Shown: positions 43,624-51,778 of the stretch, piece after piece | Position numbering within the stretch: the stretch's first letter is position 1 | Layout of the letters: each line of letters opens with the position of its first letter | Assembly: GCA_051880375.1 (NCBI GenBank) | Contig: JBJENV010000060.1 | Location: 1 to 64,000 of the forward strand | From: SIG299 sp051880375 | Lineage (GTDB): Bacteria; Bacillota; Clostridia; Lachnospirales; Lachnospiraceae | Direction: 5' to 3' | DNA length: 64,000 bases | Notes under the pieces: model-generated | Databases searched by the model: none | Seen by the model: only the letters and a program-made list of their open reading frames with translations | Told to the model about the DNA's origin: nothing | Translations under genes and position numbers: made by a program

Positions 43624-44574
43624 ATGGCGGCACAGATGGTTCCGGTGTATCTGATTACCGGATTTTTAGACAGCGGCAAAACCACCTTCCTGCGTGATAC
43701 GCTGCAGGACAGTGAATTCCTCGACGGAGAAAAAACACTTTTAATTCTCTGTGAAGAAGGAGAAGAGGAATATGATGAAGCGGCACTTGCAGAAAGAAAC
43801 GTTACGATCGTTTCGGTAGATTCGGAAGCAGAGTTTTCTCCGAGTTTTTTAAAGAACTGCCAGAAGACGTATGCACCGGAACGCGTCATGATTGAGTTTA
43901 ACGGAACATGGAGTGTTTCGAGAATCTTAGACCAGGGCTTTCCGAACCGGTGGGAACTGGCGCAGATGATTACGACAGTCGATGCTTCTACCTTTGAAGC
44001 ATATATGAGCAATATGCGCCAGATGATGATGGAGCAGATTGCTTATACCGAGCTGGTCATTTTTAACCGTTGCAGTGCGGAAACAAAGAAGAACTCATTT
44101 AGAAAGCAGATTCGTACCATGAACCGCAGAGCACAGGTGGTGTATGAATCGGCAGACGGTGAGGACGGTGTTGAGGATGAAGTCGAGCTTCCTTATGATA
44201 TGGAAGCTCCGATTATCGACATTGAAGATGATGATTACGGCATTTTTTATCTGGATGCACTTGATGCGCCGGAAAAGTATGCCGGCAAGACGGTACGCTT
44301 TACTGCAATGGTTTACCGGGGAAAGGAAACGCCGAAGGGCTCTTTTGTACCGGGACGGTTTGCCATGACCTGCTGTGCGGAAGACATTGCTTTTATTGGC
44401 TTCTTATGCAAAGGCGAGCAGGCAAACTACTTTAAAACAAGAGAATGGGTAAAGGTAACGGCACAGATAAAAACCGAATACAATAAGGAATACGGCGGAG
44501 AGGGACCGGTTCTTTACTTAAAGAACATTGAACCGGCCAAGAAGCCGGAAGAACACCTGATTTACATGAATTAG
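43624..44574 (+). CDS. COG0523 GTPase fused to a DUF1980/TIGR03943-like domain
   Basis: Protein of 316 residues. The N-terminal GTPase domain has the P-loop ITGFLDSGKTT, but the usual CxCC metal motif is missing and the matching region reads ILCEEGEEEYDE. The C-terminal ~100 residues (GKTVRFTAMVYRGKE, FVPGRFAMTCCAEDIAFIGF, WVKVTAQIKTEY) resemble the DUF1980/TIGR03943 (YcgQ) domain of metal-associated permease partners. The fusion and adjacency to the His-rich chaperone suggest a role in metal delivery without its own high-affinity site. The start is uncertain: GTG 43612 sits too close to AAGG, so ATG 43624 is used. Confidence 0.8.
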   Translation: MAAQMVPVYLITGFLDSGKTTFLRDTLQDSEFLDGEKTLLILCEEGEEEYDEAALAERNVTIVSVDSEAEFSPSFLKNCQKTYAPERVMIEFNGTWSVSRILDQGFPNRWELAQMITTVDASTFEAYMSNMRQMMMEQIAYTELVIFNRCSAETKKNSFRKQIRTMNRRAQVVYESADGEDGVEDEVELPYDMEAPIIDIEDDDYGIFYLDALDAPEKYAGKTVRFTAMVYRGKETPKGSFVPGRFAMTCCAEDIAFIGFLCKGEQANYFKTREWVKVTAQIKTEYNKEYGGEGPVLYLKNIEPAKKPEEHLIYMN

Positions 44575-44624
44575 TCAAAATACTACAATATAGCGGCAGA
44601 GCGTGGAAAGGCACGGATATTGAT

Positions 44625-45554
44625 ATGGGACAAAGCATACAGTTAAATTTGGATGACGGAAAGAAGCTGGCTGCCCTCGGAAAGGCATTGTCCTCCGAAG
44701 TGCGGATTGAACTTCTGCGCCTTTTGCACCACTGTAGCCTGAATGTGAACGAAATTGCGGAGCGGCTTGGACTTCCGCCGTCCTCCGCAGCTATGCATGT
44801 CAAGGTGTTAGAAGAAGCAGGACTGATTCGAACCGAACTGCTTCCGGCAGTGCGCGGTTCCATGAAGGTATGCCATAAGGCGGTGGAAGAGATTGAACTT
44901 TTTTTAGGAACGGCAATCGGTACGGAACAGGCAGAGGTCATCAATATGCCAATCGGTTCTTATGTGGACTATCAGGTTGCTCCGACCTGCGGACTGGTCA
45001 GCGAAAAAGGGCCTATCGGCGAAGAGGATGAGCCGCGCTGCTTTTATCATCCGGACAGGTCGAGTGCAAGCCTGCTCTGGTTCGGATGCGGCTATGTGGA
45101 GTACCGTTTTCCGAACCATATGTTAAAGACCGCAAAAGAAACAAAGCTGGAACTGTCGATGGAGCTTTGCTCGGAGGACCACGAGTACAATTTCGACTGC
45201 CCGTCGGATATTACGGTGTGGGTAAACGGGGTGGAGGCAGGAACCTGGTGCTGCCCGTCGGATTTCGGCGGAAGACGCGGTATCTGGAATCCGGAATGGT
45301 GGCCGGATAAAAATACGCAGTACGGCCTGCTAAAAACGTGGAAAATCACGGAAGACGGTACGTATATTGATAATGAGAAAGTGAGCGACGTCCCTCTGGA
45401 GGAATTCCGATTAAATGAGAAGGACTACATTTCCGTAAGAATAGGAATCAAGGAAACAGCCAAACATAAAGGCGGAGTAAATTTGTTTGGTGAAGGCTTT
45501 GGCGACTATGCCCAGGGAATACGCATGGCGGTTTATTATGAAACAGAACTTTAA
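44625..45554 (+). CDS. ArsR-type HTH regulator with large C-terminal domain
   Basis: Protein of 309 residues. Residues ~12-95 are a winged helix-turn-helix of ArsR type (ALSSEVRIELLRLL, VNEIAERLGLPPSSAAMHVKVLEEAGLI). Residues ~100-309 form a Trp/Cys/Asp-rich domain (LWFGCGYVEYRFPNHML, WNPEWWPDKN, NLFGEGFGDYAQGI) with the look of a beta-sandwich ligand-binding fold, not the short metal-only ArsR form. Several Cys residues are present, but no canonical metal-site motif is recognised. It follows the two COG0523 genes after 50 bp and overlaps the next gene by 17 bp. A regulator of sugar metabolism or of this operon are both possible. Confidence 0.8.
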   Translation: MGQSIQLNLDDGKKLAALGKALSSEVRIELLRLLHHCSLNVNEIAERLGLPPSSAAMHVKVLEEAGLIRTELLPAVRGSMKVCHKAVEEIELFLGTAIGTEQAEVINMPIGSYVDYQVAPTCGLVSEKGPIGEEDEPRCFYHPDRSSASLLWFGCGYVEYRFPNHMLKTAKETKLELSMELCSEDHEYNFDCPSDITVWVNGVEAGTWCCPSDFGGRRGIWNPEWWPDKNTQYGLLKTWKITEDGTYIDNEKVSDVPLEEFRLNEKDYISVRIGIKETAKHKGGVNLFGEGFGDYAQGIRMAVYYETEL

Positions 45555-47349
45555 AGAGGTCAGACAGATGATGAGAGCAAACAGAAAGCAGCTGGTGCTT
45601 TTTGAACTGCTCTATAAAGGCTTATTTGCACTGGTTATGCTTCCGTTACTCGAATTATCCTTACGGTTTGCAATCAAATTCTCCGGCTACAGCTATGTCA
45701 CGCCGGAGAATATTTTTTATGTGCTGAAAAAACCGGTGACGATTGTCATACTGCTCATTCTGTTTGGAAGTCTGTTTTTGTTCTCTTTTGTCGAACTGAT
45801 TTCAATGATTGTGTTTTTCAGGGCATGTGAAGAAAAACGGACGTTAAAGGTAACGCAGATACTGTTTCCGGGGTTTAAACGGGCGGTACGGATGTTAAAA
45901 ACGCAGAATTCCGGCGGACTGATACTCGGAACACTTCTGTTTTCCGTTGTTTCCAACCTGCCGCTTTGGATTGCTTTTTATATGCGTTTTTCTGCCCTGC
46001 GCTTTTTACTGAATGAAGCATGGAGGCTTCCATGGTTTCGTATCGGTGGGTGTCTGCTGCTTTTTTTGCTTCTCTTTTTTGGATTTTTCGGACTTTTTGT
46101 CCTTCATTACTGCTGCCTTAGGCAGACAACGTTTTTGCAGGGAATGAAAAGAAGCATCCGGGCCATGTTTTCTAATCGAGGGCGCGCAGCTGGAACGATG
46201 GTGCTTTGGAATCTGCGCTTCTTTGCTTTGGAGGCATTCGGATACCTGGCGATTCTGCTGCTTCTGATTTTTGTCGGCAGTTTTTTTGTGCCGGAGAACA
46301 GGCTGTTTGCATTTCTGCTAATCCTCGAGGACAATTGGAATCTGTATGGCGGAATGCTGGCGGCTACCATTGGTCTGGTGGCAGAGCTTGGAATGCTTTC
46401 TCATCTGTTTTATTTGCTCCCCGGTGAGGAAGAAAACAAAGACTTTTTGGAAGAGTATGATGAAAGCTTTTCCAGAGGAAAGCAGGATAAGCTGTTACGG
46501 GTACTCACTGTGCTTACTGTGGTCGGAAATGTCATCAATCTGACTCTTTTGTTCTGGAACGGCTCGTTATTGGAACGGGAGGTGCTGCAGGAAACTGCAA
46601 TCACAGCGCACCGTGGTGCATCCTTAACCGCACCCGAAAATACATTGTCAGCGCTTTCGGCGGCGATTGAAAATCTGGCGGACTATGCAGAAATTGATGT
46701 GCAGGAAACGGCGGATGGTGTTGTTGTGTTGATGCATGACTACAGCCTAAAGAGAACGACAGGACAGAAGAAATATGTATATTATACCACTTATGAAGAA
46801 CTGAAAGAGTATGACTGCGGCAGCTGGTTTTCCGCAGAATTTGCGGGTGAGCGGATTCCGACTCTGGAGCAGGCACTGGAATTATGCAAAGGAAAGATTT
46901 ATCTGAACATTGAACTGAAGGGAGCCTACAACAGGGAGGAACTTGCGGAAAAGGTAGCACAGCTGATAGAAGAGTATGATTTTGAAAATCAGTGTGTGGT
47001 AACCTCCACCAGTCAGGAAATTTTGCTTCGGGTCAAGGAACTGAATGAAAACATCAAGACCGGATATATTATGTCTCTTGCCTATGGTGACTTTTATGAA
47101 AAAGAGGGCATTGACTTCTTTAGTATGAAGTCCTCTTTTATCGATGAAAAGGTAGTGGAAACGGCACACCGGTTTGGTAAAGAGATACATGCCTGGACGG
47201 TGAACTCAAGGAGTGAACTGGAGCGGATGAAGTTAATCGGTGTAGACAATATCATTACCGATGACCCGATTCTGGCAAGAGAAGTCCTGGAGAGCGAAGG
47301 AATTTCCGGAACGTTATTTGAACTGCTGAAAATGATACTGCAAAACTGA
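45538..47349 (+). CDS. Membrane glycerophosphodiester phosphodiesterase
   Basis: Protein of 603 residues. The N-terminal ~330 residues hold about eight hydrophobic helices, matching the GPDPase membrane domain. The C-terminal GDPD catalytic domain has HRGASLTAPENTLSA, EIDVQETADGVVVLMHDYSL and IYLNIELKG, carrying the His/Glu/Asp/His metal and catalytic residues. It hydrolyses glycerophosphodiesters from phospholipids or teichoic acids at the membrane. The start at 45538 overlaps the previous gene by 17 bp; ATG 45568 has a better-spaced AGAGG and is the alternative. Confidence 0.9.
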   Translation: MKQNFKEVRQMMRANRKQLVLFELLYKGLFALVMLPLLELSLRFAIKFSGYSYVTPENIFYVLKKPVTIVILLILFGSLFLFSFVELISMIVFFRACEEKRTLKVTQILFPGFKRAVRMLKTQNSGGLILGTLLFSVVSNLPLWIAFYMRFSALRFLLNEAWRLPWFRIGGCLLLFLLLFFGFFGLFVLHYCCLRQTTFLQGMKRSIRAMFSNRGRAAGTMVLWNLRFFALEAFGYLAILLLLIFVGSFFVPENRLFAFLLILEDNWNLYGGMLAATIGLVAELGMLSHLFYLLPGEEENKDFLEEYDESFSRGKQDKLLRVLTVLTVVGNVINLTLLFWNGSLLEREVLQETAITAHRGASLTAPENTLSALSAAIENLADYAEIDVQETADGVVVLMHDYSLKRTTGQKKYVYYTTYEELKEYDCGSWFSAEFAGERIPTLEQALELCKGKIYLNIELKGAYNREELAEKVAQLIEEYDFENQCVVTSTSQEILLRVKELNENIKTGYIMSLAYGDFYEKEGIDFFSMKSSFIDEKVVETAHRFGKEIHAWTVNSRSELERMKLIGVDNIITDDPILAREVLESEGISGTLFELLKMILQN

Positions 47350-47444
47350 CGGAAAAATTGACGGAGAAACGGATACAAAAACGGATAGCAAAAGGAAGCC
47401 TAACGCATATCTTGATACTAAAGGATAGAGCGGAGGCTTTTTTT

Positions 47445-48230
47445 ATGGCAAAAGTCATTATAGATGCCGGACACGGCGGCTTTGACAACGGTGCCGTCTA
47501 TCAGGGACGGCGCGAGAAGGACGACAATCTGGACATTGCACTGGCGGTTGGAGAAATCCTGCAGGAGCATGGCGTGGATGTCGAGTACACGAGGGTGGAG
47601 GATGTGTATCAGTCACCGGTCAGCAAGGCGGAAATCGCAAACCAGATAGGAGGAGATTATCTGATCTCCATCCACCGAAATTCCAGCCCGGAACCGAATA
47701 CCTATTCCGGAGCGCAGGTACTTCTCTATGATGAAAACGGCGCAAAGGCAGAGATGGCAGACGATATTCTGGATGAACTGGAGGATGTCGGCTTTCACGA
47801 TTTAGGCATCAGCCTGCGAAAAAATCTTGCAATTCTTCGCAGAAGCCAGATGCCTGCTTTGCTTGTCGAGGTCGGATTTATCAATACCGATGCGGACAAT
47901 GCGCTTTTGGACGCCCGCTTTGAGGAAACCGCGCAGGCCATTGCAGACGGAATTCTGGAAACATTGGAGGACACCGGAAAGCTGGAGAGACCGCAGCGCC
48001 CGCCGCAGCAGATGCCGATTTACCGTGTACAGGTTGGACTGTATCGTAACCCGGACAACGCAGAGCGGCAGCGGAGCGAACTGGAAGCCAAGGGTTATCC
48101 GGCTGTGATTCAGATGTTCGGCGACCTCTACGCTGTAAGAGTAGGCGCAACCGACAGCCTGGAGGAAGCTACCAGCCTGGAGCGGGTACTGCAAAGACAG
48201 GGCTATGATACGCTGATTGTGTCGGAATAA
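47445..48230 (+). CDS. N-acetylmuramoyl-L-alanine amidase with SPOR domain
   Basis: Amidase_3 enzyme of 261 residues. The zinc-binding DAGHGG (His10), Glu24, a central LISIHRNSS and the catalytic Glu in LVEVGFIN are present. It cleaves the amide bond between the glycan strand and the stem peptide. A C-terminal SPOR-type peptidoglycan-binding domain (~190-261, YRVQVGLYRNPDNAERQ) follows a Pro/Arg linker. No signal peptide is visible, so export would need another route or the enzyme acts as an autolysin released on lysis. GCGGAGGC precedes ATG 47445. Confidence 0.9.
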   Translation: MAKVIIDAGHGGFDNGAVYQGRREKDDNLDIALAVGEILQEHGVDVEYTRVEDVYQSPVSKAEIANQIGGDYLISIHRNSSPEPNTYSGAQVLLYDENGAKAEMADDILDELEDVGFHDLGISLRKNLAILRRSQMPALLVEVGFINTDADNALLDARFEETAQAIADGILETLEDTGKLERPQRPPQQMPIYRVQVGLYRNPDNAERQRSELEAKGYPAVIQMFGDLYAVRVGATDSLEEATSLERVLQRQGYDTLIVSE

Positions 48231-48259
48231 CGTAATAGAATATCGGGAGTTTGTATTGT

Positions 48260-48304
48260 AAAGCAGCGGAGCGGAAAGAGGTTTTCGGCTCCGCTACTGC
48301 TTTT
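48260..48304 (+). terminator. Terminator after the amidase gene
   Basis: AAGCAGCGGAGC pairs with GCTCCGCTACTGCTT across a ~15-nt loop (one small bulge), followed by a short T run. Confidence 0.75.
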
Positions 48305-48328
48305 GTGCCGGCGATAAAAAAGCAATCA

Positions 48329-48338
48329 CAGTATACTG
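48329..48338. promoter_or_regulatory. Candidate operator for the XRE regulator
   Basis: Perfect 10-bp palindrome CAGTATACTG, extendable imperfectly to AATCA/GATT flanks, ~130 bp upstream of the XRE gene. No clean -35/-10 pair was found in this stretch. Confidence 0.4.
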
Positions 48339-48467
48339 ATTGAACAAAATTATAGTGAAATTTTTGTAGATTACTAACAAAGAAGAAGGAAAATACTGGA
48401 CATGAGTCGGCTTCTGTGCTATGCTGAACTTGAGAGAGATACGGAGGAAGAAGGAGGCGTTAGGCTG

Positions 48468-48812
48468 ATGGAATTTACATTACAGCGTGAAAGAGCAATC
48501 GGATATAATTTGTCTCGTATTTTGCAGGAAAAGAAAATGACATCTGAACAATTGGCGGAGAAGGTTTCTTGTAATCCAATGCACATAAAGGCCATTTTGA
48601 CAGGAAGTATAGGGGTAAAAGAACAGGAGATAGCAGATATTGCAGAGACTTTAGAGGTAAGTTCATCTGATATTTGCACAGCACATGAGGATGAAATGAA
48701 GGATTACAACATTCACTATATGGGGACAGTAAATGATTCATTAGAGTTAAACAAAATACTTGATGATGTCGACATGTATGTTCGTTTGTTGAATATGAAA
48801 TCCTGCAGTTAG
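48468..48812 (+). CDS. XRE-family helix-turn-helix regulator
   Basis: Protein of 114 residues with a lambda-repressor-type HTH (~8-60: RAIGYNLSRILQEKKMTSEQ, LAEKVSCNPMHIKAILTG) and a short helical C-terminus. It is paired with an ImmA/IrrE metallopeptidase 13 bp downstream; in such pairs the peptidase cleaves or inactivates the repressor on stress. AAGGAGG lies 10 bp before ATG 48468. A longer version from ATG 48402 has a weaker site. AT-rich codon use differs from the flanking core genes. Confidence 0.82.
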   Translation: MEFTLQRERAIGYNLSRILQEKKMTSEQLAEKVSCNPMHIKAILTGSIGVKEQEIADIAETLEVSSSDICTAHEDEMKDYNIHYMGTVNDSLELNKILDDVDMYVRLLNMKSCS

Positions 48813-48825
48813 GCGGTGCATTCGC

Positions 48826-49680
48826 ATGATGAAACCGGAGTATATCACGATTATTAAGCAGGAAGTGCAACGAGTACGAAAAAAATATGAATTAGGCGCT
48901 GATGCACCGATTGGAGATTACATATTTGCTATCTTAAAAGATGAATGTGTACTATTTGAGAAGCCTTCGAAAAATTTGCTGGATTTAGATGGCTTTAGTG
49001 TAGAAAAGGTAATTGATAATGAGATAAAGACCGTAGTTTATATCAATACTGCGAAAAACAAAGAAAAACAGAACTTTTGTGCAGCTCATGAACTCGGACA
49101 TAGATATAGGTTGGATAGTCGGATAAAAGATGAATTCCCAGATGAAATGTATTTTCCGGTGGAAGATATTATGAATCGCTTTGCGGCAGAACTGATGATG
49201 CCTGAAATGGATTTTAAAAAGCGAGGCAAAAGATGGTTTGATGAATTTCTGAAAAAGGATAGAAAAGGTAAAAAAATAATTAAGCTGAAAGATCTGCTCA
49301 ATATTGTTATACAGCTGATGGATTTTTATTATGTCCCGTATAAAGCAGTGGTAAAACGTCTGGAAGAAACAGGACTATTATCTGCTAGCACATGTGCTCT
49401 ACTGGAGAAGTATGAAAACAGTGAGGGAGGAAAAGCAGTCATTGATGCATTAATTCTGGATAGTGGGATTACCCGATTGCGTACGCCAGATTATAAAACA
49501 CAGTATTCTGTTCCAATTGAAAGAAATCTACAAGATATTTTAATGGATACCGAAATTACTAAGTATATGAATCCGGGAGAATTGGAGAAATACCTGGAAG
49601 AAAGAGGAATATCGGTAGAAAATGCAGAGTTAATTAAGAACATGAGAAAAATAGAATCGAAAACGTTATCTGTAGAATAG
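48826..49680 (+). CDS. ImmA/IrrE family metallo-endopeptidase
   Basis: Protein of 284 residues. The zinc motif CAAHELGHRYR (His88, Glu89, His92) and the downstream VEDIMNRFAAELMMP (probable third ligand Glu113) define the COG2856 family. The protease acts on its partner XRE repressor in mobile-element and stress circuits. The C-terminal half (~150-284) is helical without a recognised domain and may bind the partner. No phage or transposon genes surround the pair. Confidence 0.88.
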   Translation: MMKPEYITIIKQEVQRVRKKYELGADAPIGDYIFAILKDECVLFEKPSKNLLDLDGFSVEKVIDNEIKTVVYINTAKNKEKQNFCAAHELGHRYRLDSRIKDEFPDEMYFPVEDIMNRFAAELMMPEMDFKKRGKRWFDEFLKKDRKGKKIIKLKDLLNIVIQLMDFYYVPYKAVVKRLEETGLLSASTCALLEKYENSEGGKAVIDALILDSGITRLRTPDYKTQYSVPIERNLQDILMDTEITKYMNPGELEKYLEERGISVENAELIKNMRKIESKTLSVE

Positions 49681-49690
49681 AGTAATTGAT

Positions 49691-49724
49691 AAAAGCTCAG
49701 AGCCATGCGGCTAAGAGCTTTTTT
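49691..49724. terminator. Bidirectional terminator between ImmA and the minus-strand gene
   Basis: AAAAGCTC (49691-49698) pairs with GAGCTTTT (49715-49722) and AGCC (49701-49704) with GGCT (49709-49712), flanked by A and T runs on both sides. The minus-strand gene ends inside the hairpin. Confidence 0.85.
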
Positions 49725-50202
49725 GATATGTGCTGATAAATTGTTTGATGTCTTGAGATAATGAATCGGCTTTTAATGTTGAAAGCAATTCGGAGGAGAA
49801 AGAAGCGTTGCTGACTTTTTCAATCTCGCTCTCTAAGGAAAGACGAAATAGAGCTATTTTTAATCGGAAAAACTGAAAATCTTTAATAAATGCATCAGGA
49901 AGGTCAGCAGCTGTCAAATCTGAAAGATGCTTTTCTACCAACTCGAGTTTTCTGCAGTGAAAGATAGCATCATTTTTATCTAAAAGAATAGGATTTACTG
50001 TAATAAAATATGCTAAATTAGCCAAATATGCCCTGAAGAGTTCGAGAGCAGCATCGCGGTTGATATTTTGTAATCGCTTAACTTCCTGATTGGATTTTAG
50101 TTTTTGAGATTTATAGGTCAGGTATGCAATCAAAATACTTGCGCCTATTGTTAGTATCGTAGTTAGAACCTGAGTAATGCAGGTCAATACGGTGTTGTCC
50201 AT
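49711..50202 (-). CDS. Small single-span membrane protein of unknown function
   Basis: Protein of 163 residues. One N-terminal membrane helix (VLTTILTIGASILIAYL) precedes a Lys/Asn-rich cytoplasmic helical domain (KSQKLKSNQEVKRLQ onward) without known motifs. The start at 50202 is set by AAGGAGG seven to eight bp upstream; a longer in-frame version from 50280 is rejected. The pattern of a short hydrophobic segment plus helical domain resembles phage- or defence-associated small proteins, but no assignment is made. Confidence 0.65.
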   Translation of the reverse strand: MDNTVLTCITQVLTTILTIGASILIAYLTYKSQKLKSNQEVKRLQNINRDAALELFRAYLANLAYFITVNPILLDKNDAIFHCRKLELVEKHLSDLTAADLPDAFIKDFQFFRLKIALFRLSLESEIEKVSNASFSSELLSTLKADSLSQDIKQFISTYQKSS

Positions 50203-50224
50203 TTCATTACCTCCTTGTAGACCA

Positions 50225-50230
50225 ATTATA
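50225..50230 (-). promoter_or_regulatory. -10 box for the small membrane-protein gene
   Basis: TATAAT on the minus strand, 22 bp before the start codon; the -35 region is weak. Confidence 0.5.
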
Positions 50231-50279
50231 CAATAGGCGGGCTGAAAATTCCATAAGAATCGTGAGTTTTTTTTTGACA

Positions 50280-50300
50280 CTAATCTACCGGTACGATTAG
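50280..50300. promoter_or_regulatory. 21-bp near-palindrome at the left border of the polysaccharide locus
   Basis: CTAATC (50280-50285), ACCGGT core (50287-50292) and GATTAG (50295-50300). It lies between the divergent genes and is a plausible operator. Confidence 0.45.
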
Positions 50301-50449
50301 GTGATATAGTTTCGATACAGTTAATCGTGGTATTGTTACTATATGTCAGATAGATAAAGTGTAAGACGAAATGTTACATTTGTCTCAAAGCGGAAATAAA
50401 CGTTTCCCCTCAGCTTTTACGAGCGTTATACTATAAAGTAAAAAAAGGC

Positions 50450-50477
50450 TTGTAAAATTGTAAAAATGTGATATTAT
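50450..50477 (+). promoter_or_regulatory. Promoter of the polysaccharide locus
   Basis: TTGTAA at 50450-50455, 16-bp spacer, TATTAT at 50472-50477. A second candidate -10 (TATACT at ~50429) lies upstream without a good -35. Confidence 0.55.
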
Positions 50478-50480
50478 TGA

Positions 50481-50511
50481 ATATGCGTGTATGTTTACAC
50501 ATATTTTTTTT
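50481..50511 (+). terminator. Attenuator-like hairpin in the polysaccharide leader
   Basis: ATATGCGTGTA (50481-50491) pairs with TACACATAT (50496-50504) with one bulge, followed by a run of eight T residues. It lies at the very start of the leader (transcription start ~50484) and could abort most transcripts unless antitermination acts. Confidence 0.6.
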
Positions 50512-50582
50512 GAATGCACAAATTAGATAAGTTATTTTAATAAATATAATATTGAGGCGAAAAGATTCAGACGGAGGAAGAG

Positions 50583-51548
50583 ATGGGAAAGATAGCTACA
50601 TTCAAAAAGATTGATGAAAACAAGTTATATCAAGTACTGATATTTCTAATTCTCATGCTAGTTATATTTTCTTCGTATTTTTTTATCAGACATCAATTGG
50701 ATAAACGTTTCAATATGATAAAAGATGATTTTTCATGGGTTTATCAGGTTGATAAGATTGCAGAAGAAGAAGGAAAGTTAGTATTATCCGGGTGGGCATT
50801 TCAATTGAAGCGGAATTCCACTGCAGAAAACTGTGAGTTAATTCTCTATAATACGGAAACCGGAAAAGCCTACTATCCGGAAATGAATTTTTTTGCAAGA
50901 GAAGATGTAAACAGCTACTTTTTATGTGAGTATGACTATACAGACTCTGGATTTTCGGCTTCGATATCTGCTAAAAAGCTGGATTTGGAGAATTCTGTAT
51001 ATGAAATTCTGTTAAGACCGGCGGGAGAGCGAAATGCATATCAGACCGGTATTTATTATGCCAATGGGAAGATGATGTTTGCAAATCCGAAGGAGTTTGT
51101 TCCTCTGGAGACAGCAGGGACGGATTTAGAAAGGGTTACAGAGGAAGGTGTGCTTCGTGTCTACCGTCCAGACTTTGGAATATATGTCTATCAGTATGAG
51201 GGTGAACTGTATTGGATAGCGGAAGAAACTTATGGATTTGTAGATGGAGATTCTTATGTGCAGTTTCAGATGGATACAACACAAATTGATAAGTTGCCAG
51301 AGAAAAGATTAGCGAATAACTGGTTTTGGAGTAATATTGGATTTTATTTTAAATCAAACGAATTGATTGACTGGGATACCGGAAATTATCGTGTGGCGAA
51401 ATGTGCACTTCCTACGGAGTATTCGATTACAAAAATTTGGACAGGAAATTATATCGAGGATTGGATTTGGATGCAGTATTTTAGACCATTTTATGATTTT
51501 TCTGAAGCGGAGAGCTACTCTATTTATGGAGTGGTAATCAAGACTTGA
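50583..51548 (+). CDS. Single-span membrane protein of unknown function, polysaccharide locus
   Basis: Protein of 321 residues. One membrane helix near 16-36 (VLIFLILMLVIFSSYFFI) is followed by an extracellular-type beta-rich domain: SGWAFQL at 69-75, repeated aromatic strands and a C-terminal WIWMQYFRPFYDF. No catalytic motif is recognised. Similar proteins occur at the start of surface-polysaccharide loci of Lachnospiraceae, so a role in glycan assembly or anchoring is inferred from context only. ACGGAGGAAGAG precedes the ATG. Confidence 0.65.
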   Translation: MGKIATFKKIDENKLYQVLIFLILMLVIFSSYFFIRHQLDKRFNMIKDDFSWVYQVDKIAEEEGKLVLSGWAFQLKRNSTAENCELILYNTETGKAYYPEMNFFAREDVNSYFLCEYDYTDSGFSASISAKKLDLENSVYEILLRPAGERNAYQTGIYYANGKMMFANPKEFVPLETAGTDLERVTEEGVLRVYRPDFGIYVYQYEGELYWIAEETYGFVDGDSYVQFQMDTTQIDKLPEKRLANNWFWSNIGFYFKSNELIDWDTGNYRVAKCALPTEYSITKIWTGNYIEDWIWMQYFRPFYDFSEAESYSIYGVVIKT

Positions 51549-51590
51549 CTACATACAAGGTATTGCAGACAGTGTTTAGTGTTGTGCTGA

Positions 51591-51719
51591 GTTTCAAAAT
51601 GGAATGAATTTCATAAGAAGTTGGTACCAATCGAAGTACATGAAAACTATATAGAATATAGAAATGCTCAAAAGAAAAATGACATACAGATATTGTATGG
51701 ACAAAATAATTACATTTAG
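51591..51719 (+). pseudogene. Possible gene remnant in the 230-bp gap before the dehydratase
   Basis: A frame of 42 codons without an ATG runs between two stops and reads WNEFHKKLVPIEVHENYIEY, then RNAQKKND, and ends at 51719. The composition looks coding, but no family is recognised, so it may be a decayed gene or chance. The rest of the gap (51549-51778) shows no clear terminator. Confidence 0.25.
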
Positions 51720-51778
51720 TGTGGTGAAAAACGGATTCACGCAGATAGTGTGAATGAGGAGAGAGAAAGATACAAAGG

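Noticed and set aside
47358..47444. Upstream extension of the amidase starting at TTG
   Set aside because: The segment lacks similarity to the family; GCGGAGGC places the start at 47445.
49691..49724. Hairpin as part of a mobile-element end
   Set aside because: It has a typical bidirectional terminator layout between convergent genes and no second copy is visible in the window.
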